A stretch of 64,000 nucleotides of DNA from Pelagibius litoralis (GTDB lineage: Bacteria > Pseudomonadota > Alphaproteobacteria > Kiloniellales > Kiloniellaceae): contig NZ_JAAQPH010000015.1 in the NCBI RefSeq assembly GCF_011683915.1, positions 113,507 to 177,506 on the forward strand, read 5' to 3'. Position 1 is the stretch's first letter. Every line of letters starts with the position of its first letter. This document shows positions 8,408 to 16,634 of this stretch, in pieces. Both the position numbers and the translations under genes were made by a program. The notes beneath the pieces are model-generated. The model was given only the letters and a program-made list of their open reading frames with translations, was not told the origin of the DNA and made no database searches.

Positions 8408-9300
8408 GGCGCCGTTGGTGGCGGCGTGCTCTTAGGCTTGCGGCTTGCGGCGGTTTTCAGAATCTCCGCCAGCGCCGTGATCATCGGAGAGTCGGCGCCT
8501 TTGCGCCAGAACAGCATGGTCCAGGCCTTGTCCTGGCCCGGGGGCAGGGGGTGCAGCGACAGGCGCTTGCGTTCAGGATAAGTTGCCAGCACGCTCTTGG
8601 GCAGCAGCGTGACCCCCATGCCCACCAACACGCAGCCCAGCATGGCGTAGTAGGATGCCAGTTGCAGGGTTTGGGCGGGGGTTTCGCCGCGCTCGGCATA
8701 CCAGTCCTCCAGACGTTTGCGGTGGGGGCAGCCGCTCTCAAAGGCGATCATCCTGCGCGGTGCCGGTTTGCCCGGAACGATGGGCGGTTGGTCGGCGCCG
8801 GCGATCAACACTAGATCTTCCTCGAAGACAGGGATCTGATCGAACTGTTCCCGGGCGATGGGTTCCGCCGCCAGTGCGGCATCCAGTTCCCCGGCCAGGA
8901 CCGCGCGCGCCAACTGTTCCGGATTGCCGGTACGCAGTTCGATGTCGACTTCGGGATATCGTTTCATGTAAGCGCTTAAGGGTGCGGGCAGACGCACCGC
9001 CGAGGTGCTCTCCATGGCGCCGAGGCGGAAGGTGCCGCGGGGGCGTGAATCCTGTACCGCGTCGCGGGCTTCTTCGGCCAACGCCAGCAGGCGCTCGGCA
9101 TAGTTCAGCAGCACCCGGCCTGCCGGCGCCAGATGCAGCCGCTTGCCCTGGCGGATGAAAAGCGCGACCCCCAGGTCCTCTTCAAGCTGGCGCACCCGCG
9201 TGGTGACGTTGGACTGCACCCGGTGCAATCGCTCGGCGGCGCGGGTGATGCCGCCTTCTTCGACCACGGCGCGGAAGATGATCAGGTCGGAAAGATTCAT
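8404..9300 (-). CDS. LysR-family transcriptional regulator
   Basis: A 298-residue LysR regulator: an N-terminal winged helix-turn-helix (residues ~3-62, FRAVVEEGGITRAAERLH then VQSNVTTRVRQLEEDLG) and a periplasmic-binding-protein-like effector domain from ~90 on, plus a Lys/Pro-rich C-terminal tail. It lies between two paralogous globin genes, overlapping the first convergently and divergent from the second. An AT-rich palindrome sits 16 bases upstream of its start. The location suggests control of one or both globins; the effector is unknown. Confidence 0.9.
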   Translation of the reverse strand: MNLSDLIIFRAVVEEGGITRAAERLHRVQSNVTTRVRQLEEDLGVALFIRQGKRLHLAPAGRVLLNYAERLLALAEEARDAVQDSRPRGTFRLGAMESTSAVRLPAPLSAYMKRYPEVDIELRTGNPEQLARAVLAGELDAALAAEPIAREQFDQIPVFEEDLVLIAGADQPPIVPGKPAPRRMIAFESGCPHRKRLEDWYAERGETPAQTLQLASYYAMLGCVLVGMGVTLLPKSVLATYPERKRLSLHPLPPGQDKAWTMLFWRKGADSPMITALAEILKTAASRKPKSTPPPTAP

Positions 9301-9315
9301 TATCTTAATAAGGGA

Positions 9316-9345
9316 ATATAAAATTCATAATTATTCATTTTATAT
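9316..9345. promoter_or_regulatory. AT-rich palindrome, candidate LysR-type operator
   Basis: Two perfect 9-base arms (ATATAAAAT and ATTTTATAT) are separated by 12 bases in a strikingly AT-rich patch just upstream of the LysR start. Size and position fit a LysR autoregulatory site, possibly also acting on the divergent globin. Confidence 0.5.
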
Positions 9346-9606
9346 GATATTGGCGATTTGGTAAACCCTCCCCGGCAGGCGCAAGATTGTTCTGCGCCGC
9401 CGATACCGCTGTTTCAGTTGCCGCGATTGAAGACAGGCTGCTGCATGGGAACCCTCCAAGGCATAGCTTGGCCCCCATCCCTTTTAATTGAACCTTTCCG
9501 GTGGGGTGACGACCTATGGTCGAGGTTCCCGCACTTTTGCGTGGCGAGGCGTTCCGGTTGCCTGCGCGGCTGCGCGACGACACTTTACGATTTTTGGAGA
9601 GAATCG

Positions 9607-10056
9607 ATGACCCCCAAGCAAATTGAAATCATCCGCAACACCTGGGCACAGGTTGTCCCGCTCGGCGACGATGCGGCCAGGCTGTTTTACGCCCGCTTGT
9701 TTGAGATCGACCCCACGGCCAAGCCGCTGTTCGCGGGGACCGATATGTCGGGGCAGCGCAAAAAGCTGCTGCAGACGCTGGGCTCTGCCGTCGGCGGGCT
9801 TGAAGACCTGGACGCCCTGGTGCCGATCATCCAGGACATGGGCCGGCGACACGCCACCTACGGCGTCACCGATGCGCAGTATGATTCGGTCGGTGCCGCC
9901 CTGCTCTGGACCCTGGAGCAAGGGCTGGGCGACGCCTGGAGCGCCGAGGCGCGGGAAGCCTGGGCAACGATCTACGGCCTGATCGCCGATACCATGCGTA
10001 TGGCGGCCAAAGAAGTTTCTGGGCCTTCAGGTCAATCTGGTAAAGTTCACGCCTGA
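9607..10056 (+). CDS. Single-domain bacterial haemoglobin (second copy)
   Basis: A 149-residue globin closely related to the one at 7967: the same N-terminal TP-x-Q start, an identical GAALLWTLEQGLG segment, and the proximal His at the same position, H82 in GRRHATYGV. It differs by a Gly/Ser/Lys-rich C-terminal tail. The start is ATG 9607 after TTTGGAGAG. It is divergent from the LysR gene with ~300 bases of upstream region. A DUF1330 gene follows after 47 bases and is probably co-transcribed. The expected role is O2/NO binding; no reductase partner is visible nearby. Confidence 0.9.
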   Translation: MTPKQIEIIRNTWAQVVPLGDDAARLFYARLFEIDPTAKPLFAGTDMSGQRKKLLQTLGSAVGGLEDLDALVPIIQDMGRRHATYGVTDAQYDSVGAALLWTLEQGLGDAWSAEAREAWATIYGLIADTMRMAAKEVSGPSGQSGKVHA

Positions 10057-10103
10057 ACCACCTTCGCCGAGCAGCAATTCCACATCATCAGGAGAGAGAA
10101 GTA

Positions 10104-10388
10104 ATGGTCGCTTATTGGATCGCCCATGTCACCGTCACCGACGACGCCGTCTATGGCGAATATGCCAAGCTTGCCACCCAGGCGGTAACGAACCACGGCG
10201 GGCGGTTCCTGGCACGCGGTGGCCGTCACGTCACCAAGGAAGGCACCGACCACGCCCGCAACGTGGTCGCGGAGTTTCCGAGCTTCGAGGCCGCCGTCGG
10301 CTGCTACGACTCGCCGGAGTATCAGGAGGCCCTGACCTATGCCAGCCGTTCGTCGGAGCGGCACCTCTCCATCATCGAAGGCGTCTGA
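10104..10388 (+). CDS. DUF1330 family protein
   Basis: A 94-residue protein of the DUF1330 family, a ferredoxin-like alpha/beta barrel fold that dimerises. Typical features are AYWIAHVTVTD at the start, the Tyr/Gly pattern GGRFLARGG near residue 35, and the YDSPEYQEAL motif near residue 70. ATG 10104 follows AGGAGAGAGAAG at good spacing. It lies directly behind the second globin. The family has no firmly established reaction; relatives look like small-molecule-binding stress proteins. Confidence 0.88.
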   Translation: MVAYWIAHVTVTDDAVYGEYAKLATQAVTNHGGRFLARGGRHVTKEGTDHARNVVAEFPSFEAAVGCYDSPEYQEALTYASRSSERHLSIIEGV

Positions 10389-10487
10389 CGGCAGATCCGA
10401 ACCGGCATCCTCAAGACGTTGGCGCGTGATGAGCGCTGTTCAATCGGTCGAGGCTGCAGAAGCTGGATAGTCCGTTCGGACCGTGCT

Positions 10488-10874
10488 TCAGTTTTGCTCT
10501 GGAATCTTGAGAAACTGACTCACTTTTTCGAACCAGAAATGGTGGGTCGGGTCTAGTTTCCGCCACGCCAAGTCGTAGGTCTTACGGTATTCGTAGAAAT
10601 TTTCGAAGAGTTCGATGGCGACAATACTCTGGGTTTCCTCATCCCCGCCGCTCATCATCTCGTTCGTGAAATCAAAGAGGCGAGCGACCACCGGATGGTC
10701 GTCCAGCTCATCATCGGGAAGCTCAGAAACCAGTTCAGTGATGTAGCGCCCAAACCCGCCCCATATACTGTAGGGAAGGTCAACCTCTTCGGGACGGTAG
10801 CGTTCGTCTTCGCGGAACTCCGGAAAACGTTCCAACAGGAGTGGAACCACGTCCTTGTAAGCAATTTCGGCCAT
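10488..10874 (-). CDS. Hypothetical acidic cytosolic protein
   Basis: A 128-residue protein with no signal peptide or membrane segment, not recognised with certainty. It is acidic and rich in aromatic residues (WGGFGRYITELVSEL, ELFENFYEYRKTY), suggesting an all-helical fold. The pattern of a short conserved acidic protein next to unrelated housekeeping genes recalls immunity-type or SMI1-like families, but no diagnostic motif supports that. GC content is below that of the neighbours. It is 13 bases downstream of mtnK on the same strand and could share its transcript. Confidence 0.6.
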   Translation of the reverse strand: MAEIAYKDVVPLLLERFPEFREDERYRPEEVDLPYSIWGGFGRYITELVSELPDDELDDHPVVARLFDFTNEMMSGGDEETQSIVAIELFENFYEYRKTYDLAWRKLDPTHHFWFEKVSQFLKIPEQN

Positions 10875-10887
10875 CGGCTTTCTTACC

Positions 10888-12171
10888 TTAATTTCCGTTC
10901 CGCATTGCCCGGGCCGCGGCCGTCACGCCTTCGATGCTGCGGTAGTTCGCCGTGTTCACCATCAGGTCGCGGGCGAGTTTCAAACAGCGGGTTTCGCAGG
11001 CCGCTCTGACATCCGCATCCTCGATCCATTCCAGGTCGATGTTGTGGGCGAGGCCCAGGATACGGCGGATCATCTTGGCGGCTGCGAAGCTCAGGCTGTC
11101 CTGGAACAGCCTGTCCATGTAGGCCTCCTGTTCCGCCTTCAGGGCCTCTGTCCCGGCGGCATCGGCAAAGAGCGCAGGGGGATAGGCATCACCCGCTGCG
11201 CCGTTTTGCCAGAGTGCCACGAACTTTCCCCGGAAATCGTTCCAGCAGCCTTCGACGCAGTCCAGCACCCAGGTCTGATAGGCGCCGCGCGGGTCGTCGG
11301 GCGTCGCGTGGCCGTCCTGGCTGAAATAGTTGATCAGCAGGTTGGCGATGACGGCGCCGATGTCGAAGCCCATGGGGCCGTAGAAGGCGAATTCCGGATC
11401 GATAACCCGGGTATCGTCTTGCGTGACCATGACCGAGCCGGTGTGCAGGTCACCGTGCAGCAGGGCCTGAGCCTCTGAAAGGAACTTCAGCTTGAGGCGG
11501 GAGACAGCGACTTTCAGGTCGCCGTCTTCACGGATTTCCTTGGCGATGTTGTCGAGCTGCGGCGTGGTCCAGCGGTTGTTCTCCGCGACCATGTAGGGCT
11601 CGGTGAAGATCAGATCCTCGGTGATCTTGCAGAGCGCCGTATTGCCGCAAAAGGCGGCGATGGCGGCCTTCTTTTCCGCCGCCGGCAGGGCGAGATCCGA
11701 TGTGTGGAACAGCGTGCGCGCCATGAAGTCGGTGATCGTGTTTACGAAGCCGGGATAGCGCACCGCCTTGATCATGCCCTGGCGCATGATGATGTGGGGA
11801 TGCAGCAGCTCCATGACGATGAGGGCGAGGGTCTCGTCATAGTGCAGCACCGCCGGTACCAGGCCCGGCGCGTGCTTTGCCTGGGTCGCCAGGGCCATCT
11901 GTTCGAAGTGGGCGCGGCTGAGGGGCAGGGGCCATGATTCCCCGACCAGGCGTACATAAGGCAAAGCTTGTTTGACCGCGACGCCGCCGGCGGGACCCTC
12001 GACGATGAAGACCAGGTTCAGGTTGCCGTCGCCGACCTCGCGCACCCGCCAGCCGGCGGGCCCGCCGCCAAGTCGCGCGGCGACGGCGGGCACGGCGGCC
12101 AGATAAGCCGGCAGGCTGTTATCGTCCTTCGGTGCGTAACCCTCTGGTACCGGCAAGCCTCGGTCAGCCAT
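10888..12171 (-). CDS. mtnK: S-methyl-5-thioribose kinase
   Basis: A 427-residue kinase that phosphorylates methylthioribose to methylthioribose-1-phosphate, the substrate of MtnA. It belongs to the aminoglycoside-phosphotransferase-like kinase fold: a glycine-rich N-lobe (VGDGNLNLVFIVEG), a catalytic loop LLHGDLHTGSVMV with the base Asp, and a metal-binding IDPEFAFYGPMGFDIG segment in place of DFG. Length is normal for the family (~400-430). The start ATG 12171 is preceded by GGGAAGATTCG. MtnN at 50.9 kb can provide methylthioribose, so all three steps from MTA to methylthioribulose-phosphate are encoded in the window. Confidence 0.95.
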   Translation of the reverse strand: MADRGLPVPEGYAPKDDNSLPAYLAAVPAVAARLGGGPAGWRVREVGDGNLNLVFIVEGPAGGVAVKQALPYVRLVGESWPLPLSRAHFEQMALATQAKHAPGLVPAVLHYDETLALIVMELLHPHIIMRQGMIKAVRYPGFVNTITDFMARTLFHTSDLALPAAEKKAAIAAFCGNTALCKITEDLIFTEPYMVAENNRWTTPQLDNIAKEIREDGDLKVAVSRLKLKFLSEAQALLHGDLHTGSVMVTQDDTRVIDPEFAFYGPMGFDIGAVIANLLINYFSQDGHATPDDPRGAYQTWVLDCVEGCWNDFRGKFVALWQNGAAGDAYPPALFADAAGTEALKAEQEAYMDRLFQDSLSFAAAKMIRRILGLAHNIDLEWIEDADVRAACETRCLKLARDLMVNTANYRSIEGVTAAARAMRNGN

Positions 12172-12438
12172 CGAATCTTCCCGCCTCTGAATGCTGTCGT
12201 GACGGTTGATATCGCAGATTTGTTCAGTGATGCAACACCGCGAGGCCGACCAGACAAGACCGCCCTTGAGTGCGCCAATGGATCGGTTCGCGATTTCTCC
12301 TGCGACTTTTCAGGTTTTTCGCGGCGGTTTTGAACCTTTTTGATGGGCGCAACGACTGAGTTGGGAATGCCTGTGGGGGCAAAACCTCAACCGAAGTCTT
12401 CCTCAGCCGCCTGGGGCAGGCATGCTTAGGAGATAGTC

Positions 12439-13338
12439 GTGTCCAAGTTTTTGAAGACCACGGTTTTGGCCCTGGCGGCCAGCGCTGCAATCGGCGGCTC
12501 GGCCCAGGCTGCCCAACTGTTTTCACTTAATTATATGACGGTTTCCGCCGCGCAGCCGAACAAACCTCCCAAGTTGGAGTTTTTTCTCAAGGATGGCGAG
12601 TATGTTCTGGGAAAGGGCGCGGCGCAGCGCAGTGTCAAAATCAGAGTCGTAGCTAAGACGCAGAACGTTGGTAGGATCCAATACTACCGCGTCATAAGTA
12701 AGAACGCAGATAAGCAGATCGCCAAACAAGGTGGGTTCAATGCGAAGGAGATGGACGTAACCTTCAACCACAAGGTGTCTCACGAAGAGCTGAAGCCGCT
12801 GATATCTTTGGGCCGTCAGGTCTGTGAAAACTCGGGCGTCCGCCACAAAGTGCACAAGGATCTTATCAAAAAAGGTCTGAAGTACAAAATGGTGGTGCGG
12901 GCAATAAGATGGAACCCCGGTGCCGAGGATTATGGGAGCGGCGCTAGCAGTACTGATGTACAGGTCATCTGTAATCCGGAAAAATTCAGGGTCAAGGATG
13001 TGAAGCTGTCGGTGAAGTATCACGGCAGTGCCAGCAAATGTCCGGTGAAGGTGACGGTCACCGCCAAGTTCAAGACGACCGGGCCGAGCGGTAAGAAAAT
13101 CAAATTCATGTACGTGCGTGGTGACGGCGAACACCAGACGATCGAAACGAAGACTTACGGTAGCTTGGGTGACGCTGTTTGGCACAAAAGCTACACCATC
13201 AATAAATCAGTGAACCGCAAGTACATGCTTTCACTTTTTACCTCGCCGATCGCGACACAATGGGTGCCGGTCAAGGTGAACTGCGACAGAGCGCCCGGCG
13301 GCATTCAGCATGGACTGCCCGCGCCAACCAACCAGTAA
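12439..13338 (+). CDS. Secreted Lys-rich protein of unknown function
   Basis: A 299-residue protein with a clear Sec signal peptide (FLKTTVLALAASAAIGG, cleavage after AQA near residue 25). The mature part is rich in Lys and beta-strand-like alternation, with four Cys, and appears to contain two similar halves of ~120 residues, each with a KxVKV/VxVxC pattern; the second starts near residue 180. No family is recognised. The start is GTG after AGGAGAT. GC content is lower than in the neighbouring genes. It forms a single-gene unit closed by a strong terminator. Confidence 0.75.
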   Translation: MSKFLKTTVLALAASAAIGGSAQAAQLFSLNYMTVSAAQPNKPPKLEFFLKDGEYVLGKGAAQRSVKIRVVAKTQNVGRIQYYRVISKNADKQIAKQGGFNAKEMDVTFNHKVSHEELKPLISLGRQVCENSGVRHKVHKDLIKKGLKYKMVVRAIRWNPGAEDYGSGASSTDVQVICNPEKFRVKDVKLSVKYHGSASKCPVKVTVTAKFKTTGPSGKKIKFMYVRGDGEHQTIETKTYGSLGDAVWHKSYTINKSVNRKYMLSLFTSPIATQWVPVKVNCDRAPGGIQHGLPAPTNQ

Positions 13339-13366
13339 CGCGAAGTAATTTACCTCACGACAACGG

Positions 13367-13402
13367 CGCCGACGCTCCCTGGAGCGTCGGCGTTTTCTTT
13401 TT
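13367..13402 (+). terminator. Rho-independent terminator
   Basis: A perfect 12-base inverted repeat (CGCCGACGCTCC and its complement, 2-base centre) is followed by TTTTCTTTTT. It lies 29 bases after the stop of the secreted protein gene and separates that unit from the sugar transport operon. Confidence 0.92.
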
Positions 13403-13544
13403 GTGCGCTGCACCGCCGTTGGCCGAGACTTGGTGTTGGTCCCTTGACTTCGACACCGGAGACGACGAATGATAGGACAGGTGTCGTAAGACGCCGCAAG
13501 GCACGGAAGAAGAATTAGAACAAAGTGTTGGGAGGATTCTGGGG

Positions 13545-13646
13545 ATGCAGGTCGCTGCAGCCTCGGCCGTTTTGGGGGCCGTGCGGAGTATCTTTGCAAT
13601 CGATTGTGCAAAATCGCTTCGGAACCGGGAGCGGTTGCACAGCTGA
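13545..13646 (+). CDS. 33-codon leader ORF, coupled to the first permease
   Basis: A short ORF starts at ATG 13545 with a strong GGAGG about 10 bases upstream and encodes 33 residues (MQVAAASAVLGAV, then a Cys and a basic C-terminus ending NRERLHS). Its stop TGA (13644-13646) overlaps the ATG of the permease gene (TGATG). The permease ATG has no ribosome-binding sequence of its own, so translational coupling through this ORF is likely. The peptide itself is not recognised; it could be a bare leader or a small membrane-associated peptide. Confidence 0.5.
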   Translation: MQVAAASAVLGAVRSIFAIDCAKSLRNRERLHS

Positions 13647-14668
13647 TGGTCGATAGCACTGCAGCAGATGAGCCTGCGGGCGGCAGTTTGGCTGTGAGAC
13701 GTCGCCTCGACCGCGGCGATCCCTCGACTTTTCCCGAGTGGTTCAATACCAGGAAGCCGCGCGCCAACCTGATCGTGGCGCGCTGGGTGCCGCTGGCGCT
13801 GGTCGGCCTGCCGGTGCTGGTGCTGTTCTGCATCGTGGTCTATCCGACCGTCTGGATGTTCTATCACGCCCTGCACGACACCAACATGATGCGGCTGTTC
13901 CAGAGCAATTGGAGCTTTGTCGGTTTAGAGAACTTCCAGACGGTGCTGTCCTCCGAGCGCTTCGGCGACTCCATCGTGCACCTGGGCATCTATCTCACCT
14001 TCGGGGCAGTCCTGCAGGTGCTGCTCGGTGCGATGCTGGCGCTGATCCTCTACGAACTGGTGAAGAACAACTTCCTGCGCGTGGTGCTGTTGATCGCCAT
14101 GGTGCTGCCGATGATGCTGCCGCCGTCGATCGTCGGGGTGCTGTGGAAGTTCCTGCTGACCCCCTCCAACGGGGCAGTCAATCAGGCGCTGCTGAACCTC
14201 GGTCTCATCGACCAGCATATCGAGTGGTTCAATGCCGGCATGTCGCTCTGGGCCATCATCATTGCCGATGTCTGGAACTGGACCGCCCTGCCGCTGCTGA
14301 TCGTCTACTCCGGCCGGGTGTCGCTGCCGCCGGCGGTCTATGAGGCGGCACGGGTCGACGGTGCCGGTGCCTGGACGACGCTGCGCCGCATCACCCTGCC
14401 GATGCTGAAGGAGGTGATTGCCATCGCCTTCATCGTGCGCTTCATGGACGCCTTCAAGTTCGTCGATCTGGTCTTTATCATGACTTCCGGGGGACCGGCC
14501 CAATCCTCGGAACTGCCGGCCTACATCGCCTTCCAGCGCGGCATCCGCGAGTTTGCCATCGGCGAGGCGGCGGCCTATGCCATCGTCATCTTCATCGCTT
14601 CGGCCGTGCTCATCACCCTCTTCCTGAAGTACCTGAAAAAGGTGCTGAAAGCCCAGGGATTCGCATGA
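13646..14668 (+). CDS. Sugar/polyol ABC transporter permease (MalF type)
   Basis: A 340-residue inner-membrane permease of a CUT1-type carbohydrate importer. After a ~55-residue cytoplasmic N-terminus there are six membrane spans, and the EAA loop that contacts the ATPase is visible near residues 235-255 (YEAARVDGAGAWTTLRRITLP). The ATG at 13646 overlaps the stop of a leader ORF; an alternative TTG at 13604 has no better support. It is the first gene of a permease-permease-ATPase-ATPase-binding-protein cluster, an order seen in GlpSTPQV-like polyol systems. Confidence 0.9.
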   Translation: MVDSTAADEPAGGSLAVRRRLDRGDPSTFPEWFNTRKPRANLIVARWVPLALVGLPVLVLFCIVVYPTVWMFYHALHDTNMMRLFQSNWSFVGLENFQTVLSSERFGDSIVHLGIYLTFGAVLQVLLGAMLALILYELVKNNFLRVVLLIAMVLPMMLPPSIVGVLWKFLLTPSNGAVNQALLNLGLIDQHIEWFNAGMSLWAIIIADVWNWTALPLLIVYSGRVSLPPAVYEAARVDGAGAWTTLRRITLPMLKEVIAIAFIVRFMDAFKFVDLVFIMTSGGPAQSSELPAYIAFQRGIREFAIGEAAAYAIVIFIASAVLITLFLKYLKKVLKAQGFA

Positions 14669-14678
14669 GGGGTTTCGC

Positions 14679-15518
14679 ATGAGCAAGTCAAACTACGGTC
14701 TGGTGAAACTGCTGTTTCTGACCTTCATGGGGCTCTGGCTGCTGATCACCCTGTTTCCGTTTTACTGGCAGATCATCACCGCCTTGAAGTCGGCGGCGGA
14801 AACCAACCGCACCATCCCGACTTTCTGGCCGGAGGTTATGCATCCCGAGAACTTCATCGCGGTCTTTGCCGAGGCTTCCAACTTCAATGCCCTGGTGGAC
14901 AGTTTCATCATCGCCACCGGCAACACCCTGGCCTCGCTGTTCCTGGGAACCCTGGCCGGCTATGCCTTCGCCCGCTTTCCGCGCCAGGCCGGCGGCGAGA
15001 ACATGGCCTTCTGGGTGCTGTCGAACCGCATGTTCCCGCCGGTCGCCGTGGTGCTGCCGATGTTTTTTCTGTTCGATGCCACGCCCTGGGGGACCGACAG
15101 TCATATCACCCTCATCATCCTCTATCTGGTTTTCAACATGCCGCTGGCGACTTGGCTGATGATGGTGTTCTTCCGCGATGCCCCGCGCGAGCTGGAGGAG
15201 GCGGCCTATCTGGACGGTTACACCCCCTTGCGCGCCTTCTTCAAGGTGACCCTGCCGCTGGTGCTCCCCGGCATGATTTCCGTGGCCATGTTGTGTTGGA
15301 TTTTCGCCTGGAACGAATACCTCTTTGCCAACCTGCTGGTCGGCAGCAACGTGCGGACCTTCACCATCGTGATTCCGACCTTCACCCACGGCAGCCAATC
15401 GCTTTGGAATCTGCAGATGGCCTTCAGCTTGATCGCCATGCTGCCGCCGGTGATCCTCTTCATCCTGCTGCGCCGCTATATGGTGCGCGGTCTTTCCCTC
15501 GGCGTGGTGAAGGGTTAG
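14679..15518 (+). CDS. Sugar/polyol ABC transporter permease (MalG type)
   Basis: The second, 279-residue permease with six membrane spans and an EAA motif near residues 170-190 (LEEAAYLDGYTPLRAFFKVTLP). The C-terminal segment (LLRRYMVRGLSLGVVKG) is typical of MalG-like subunits. It starts 10 bases after the first permease, with GAGGGG ahead of the ATG. It forms the translocation pathway as a heterodimer with the preceding protein. Spacing through the whole cluster is 3-10 bases, so this is one operon. Confidence 0.92.
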   Translation: MSKSNYGLVKLLFLTFMGLWLLITLFPFYWQIITALKSAAETNRTIPTFWPEVMHPENFIAVFAEASNFNALVDSFIIATGNTLASLFLGTLAGYAFARFPRQAGGENMAFWVLSNRMFPPVAVVLPMFFLFDATPWGTDSHITLIILYLVFNMPLATWLMMVFFRDAPRELEEAAYLDGYTPLRAFFKVTLPLVLPGMISVAMLCWIFAWNEYLFANLLVGSNVRTFTIVIPTFTHGSQSLWNLQMAFSLIAMLPPVILFILLRRYMVRGLSLGVVKG

Positions 15519-15521
15519 GCC

Positions 15522-16631
15522 ATGGCGAGGTTGGAAATCGAGGGACTCTGCAAGGGCTGGGACTTTCCCGTCATCGACCGTCTCGACCTGACGGTGGAAG
15601 AGGGCGAGTTCTTCGTCGTCGTCGGCCCCAGCGGCATCGGCAAGACCACCCTGCTGCGCCTGGTCGCCGGTCTGGAACGGCCGGACGCCGGCACCATCCG
15701 GGTCGGCGAGCGCGATCTGACCGGGCTGCCGCCCTACCGGCGCCGGGTGGCGATGACTTTCGAGAGCTATGCGCTCTATCCCCATCTCTCGGTCTTTGAG
15801 AACATCGCCAGCCCGCTGCGTGCCCGTGGCATGGCCAAGGCTAAGATCGACGAGACGGTTATGGGCGTTGCCAAGCTGCTGCGCATCGAGCAACTCCTCA
15901 ACCGCCGCCCGGGGGAAATCTCCGGCGGGCAGAAGCAGCGCACGGCGCTGGGCCGCACTTTAGTGGCGGAGCCCGACGTCTTCCTGCTGGACGAGCCGAT
16001 CAGCCATCTCGACGCCAAGATCCGCCATGAACTGCGTCTGCAGTTCCACACGCTGGAGGCTTTGCGTTCCGTCGCCACGCTCTATGTCACCCACGACTAC
16101 GCCGAGGCCTTGTCCCTGGGCGACCGTATCGGTGTCATGGGCGAGGGCGGCTTGCTGCAGGTCGGCACCGCGCGGGAGATTTTCCAACGGCCGCAGCATC
16201 TCTTCGTGGCCAAGCATCTCGGGCAGCCGAGCATCAACGTGGTGGAGGCATCGCTCGGCATGCAGGGCGACGCGCTGCACTTCGCGGCCGAGGGCGCGGG
16301 GCTTGCCCTGCCGGTGGCCGGGCCGCACAGCGCCACGCTTGCCGGGCGCGATGCCGGGCGCATCACGGTGGGCATCCGCCCGCAGCATGTTCAGGTGGTG
16401 AAGGACGGCCAGACCACGAACGGTTCCGCCGTGGTCGAGGCCAGGGTTGAGATGTACGAGGCCTTGGGCGCCACCGGTATCCTGGTGGCGGAAAGCGGTG
16501 GCGTGAGGTTGATGGCACTGACACCGCCGGATGCCATATTCCAGCACGGCGAACCGGTTCGCCTGGCTTTGCGCAGCGAGGCCTTCCTCTATTTCGATGC
16601 CGACAGCGGCCGCAATGTGATGGTGGACTAG
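15522..16631 (+). CDS. Carbohydrate ABC transporter ATPase, first copy
   Basis: A 369-residue ATPase of the MalK/UgpC class with a C-terminal TOBE regulatory domain. It shows Walker A GPSGIGKTT (35-43), the ABC signature SGGQKQR (from 133), Walker B LLDEP (Asp 157) and the H-loop VTHDYAEAL. The D-loop reads SHLDA instead of the usual SNLDA. Two different ATPases are encoded side by side here, so the transporter is probably an ATPase heterodimer, as in glycerol importers of the GlpS/GlpT type. The start is 4 bases after the second permease. Confidence 0.93.
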   Translation: MARLEIEGLCKGWDFPVIDRLDLTVEEGEFFVVVGPSGIGKTTLLRLVAGLERPDAGTIRVGERDLTGLPPYRRRVAMTFESYALYPHLSVFENIASPLRARGMAKAKIDETVMGVAKLLRIEQLLNRRPGEISGGQKQRTALGRTLVAEPDVFLLDEPISHLDAKIRHELRLQFHTLEALRSVATLYVTHDYAEALSLGDRIGVMGEGGLLQVGTAREIFQRPQHLFVAKHLGQPSINVVEASLGMQGDALHFAAEGAGLALPVAGPHSATLAGRDAGRITVGIRPQHVQVVKDGQTTNGSAVVEARVEMYEALGATGILVAESGGVRLMALTPPDAIFQHGEPVRLALRSEAFLYFDADSGRNVMVD

Positions 16632-16634
16632 GCC

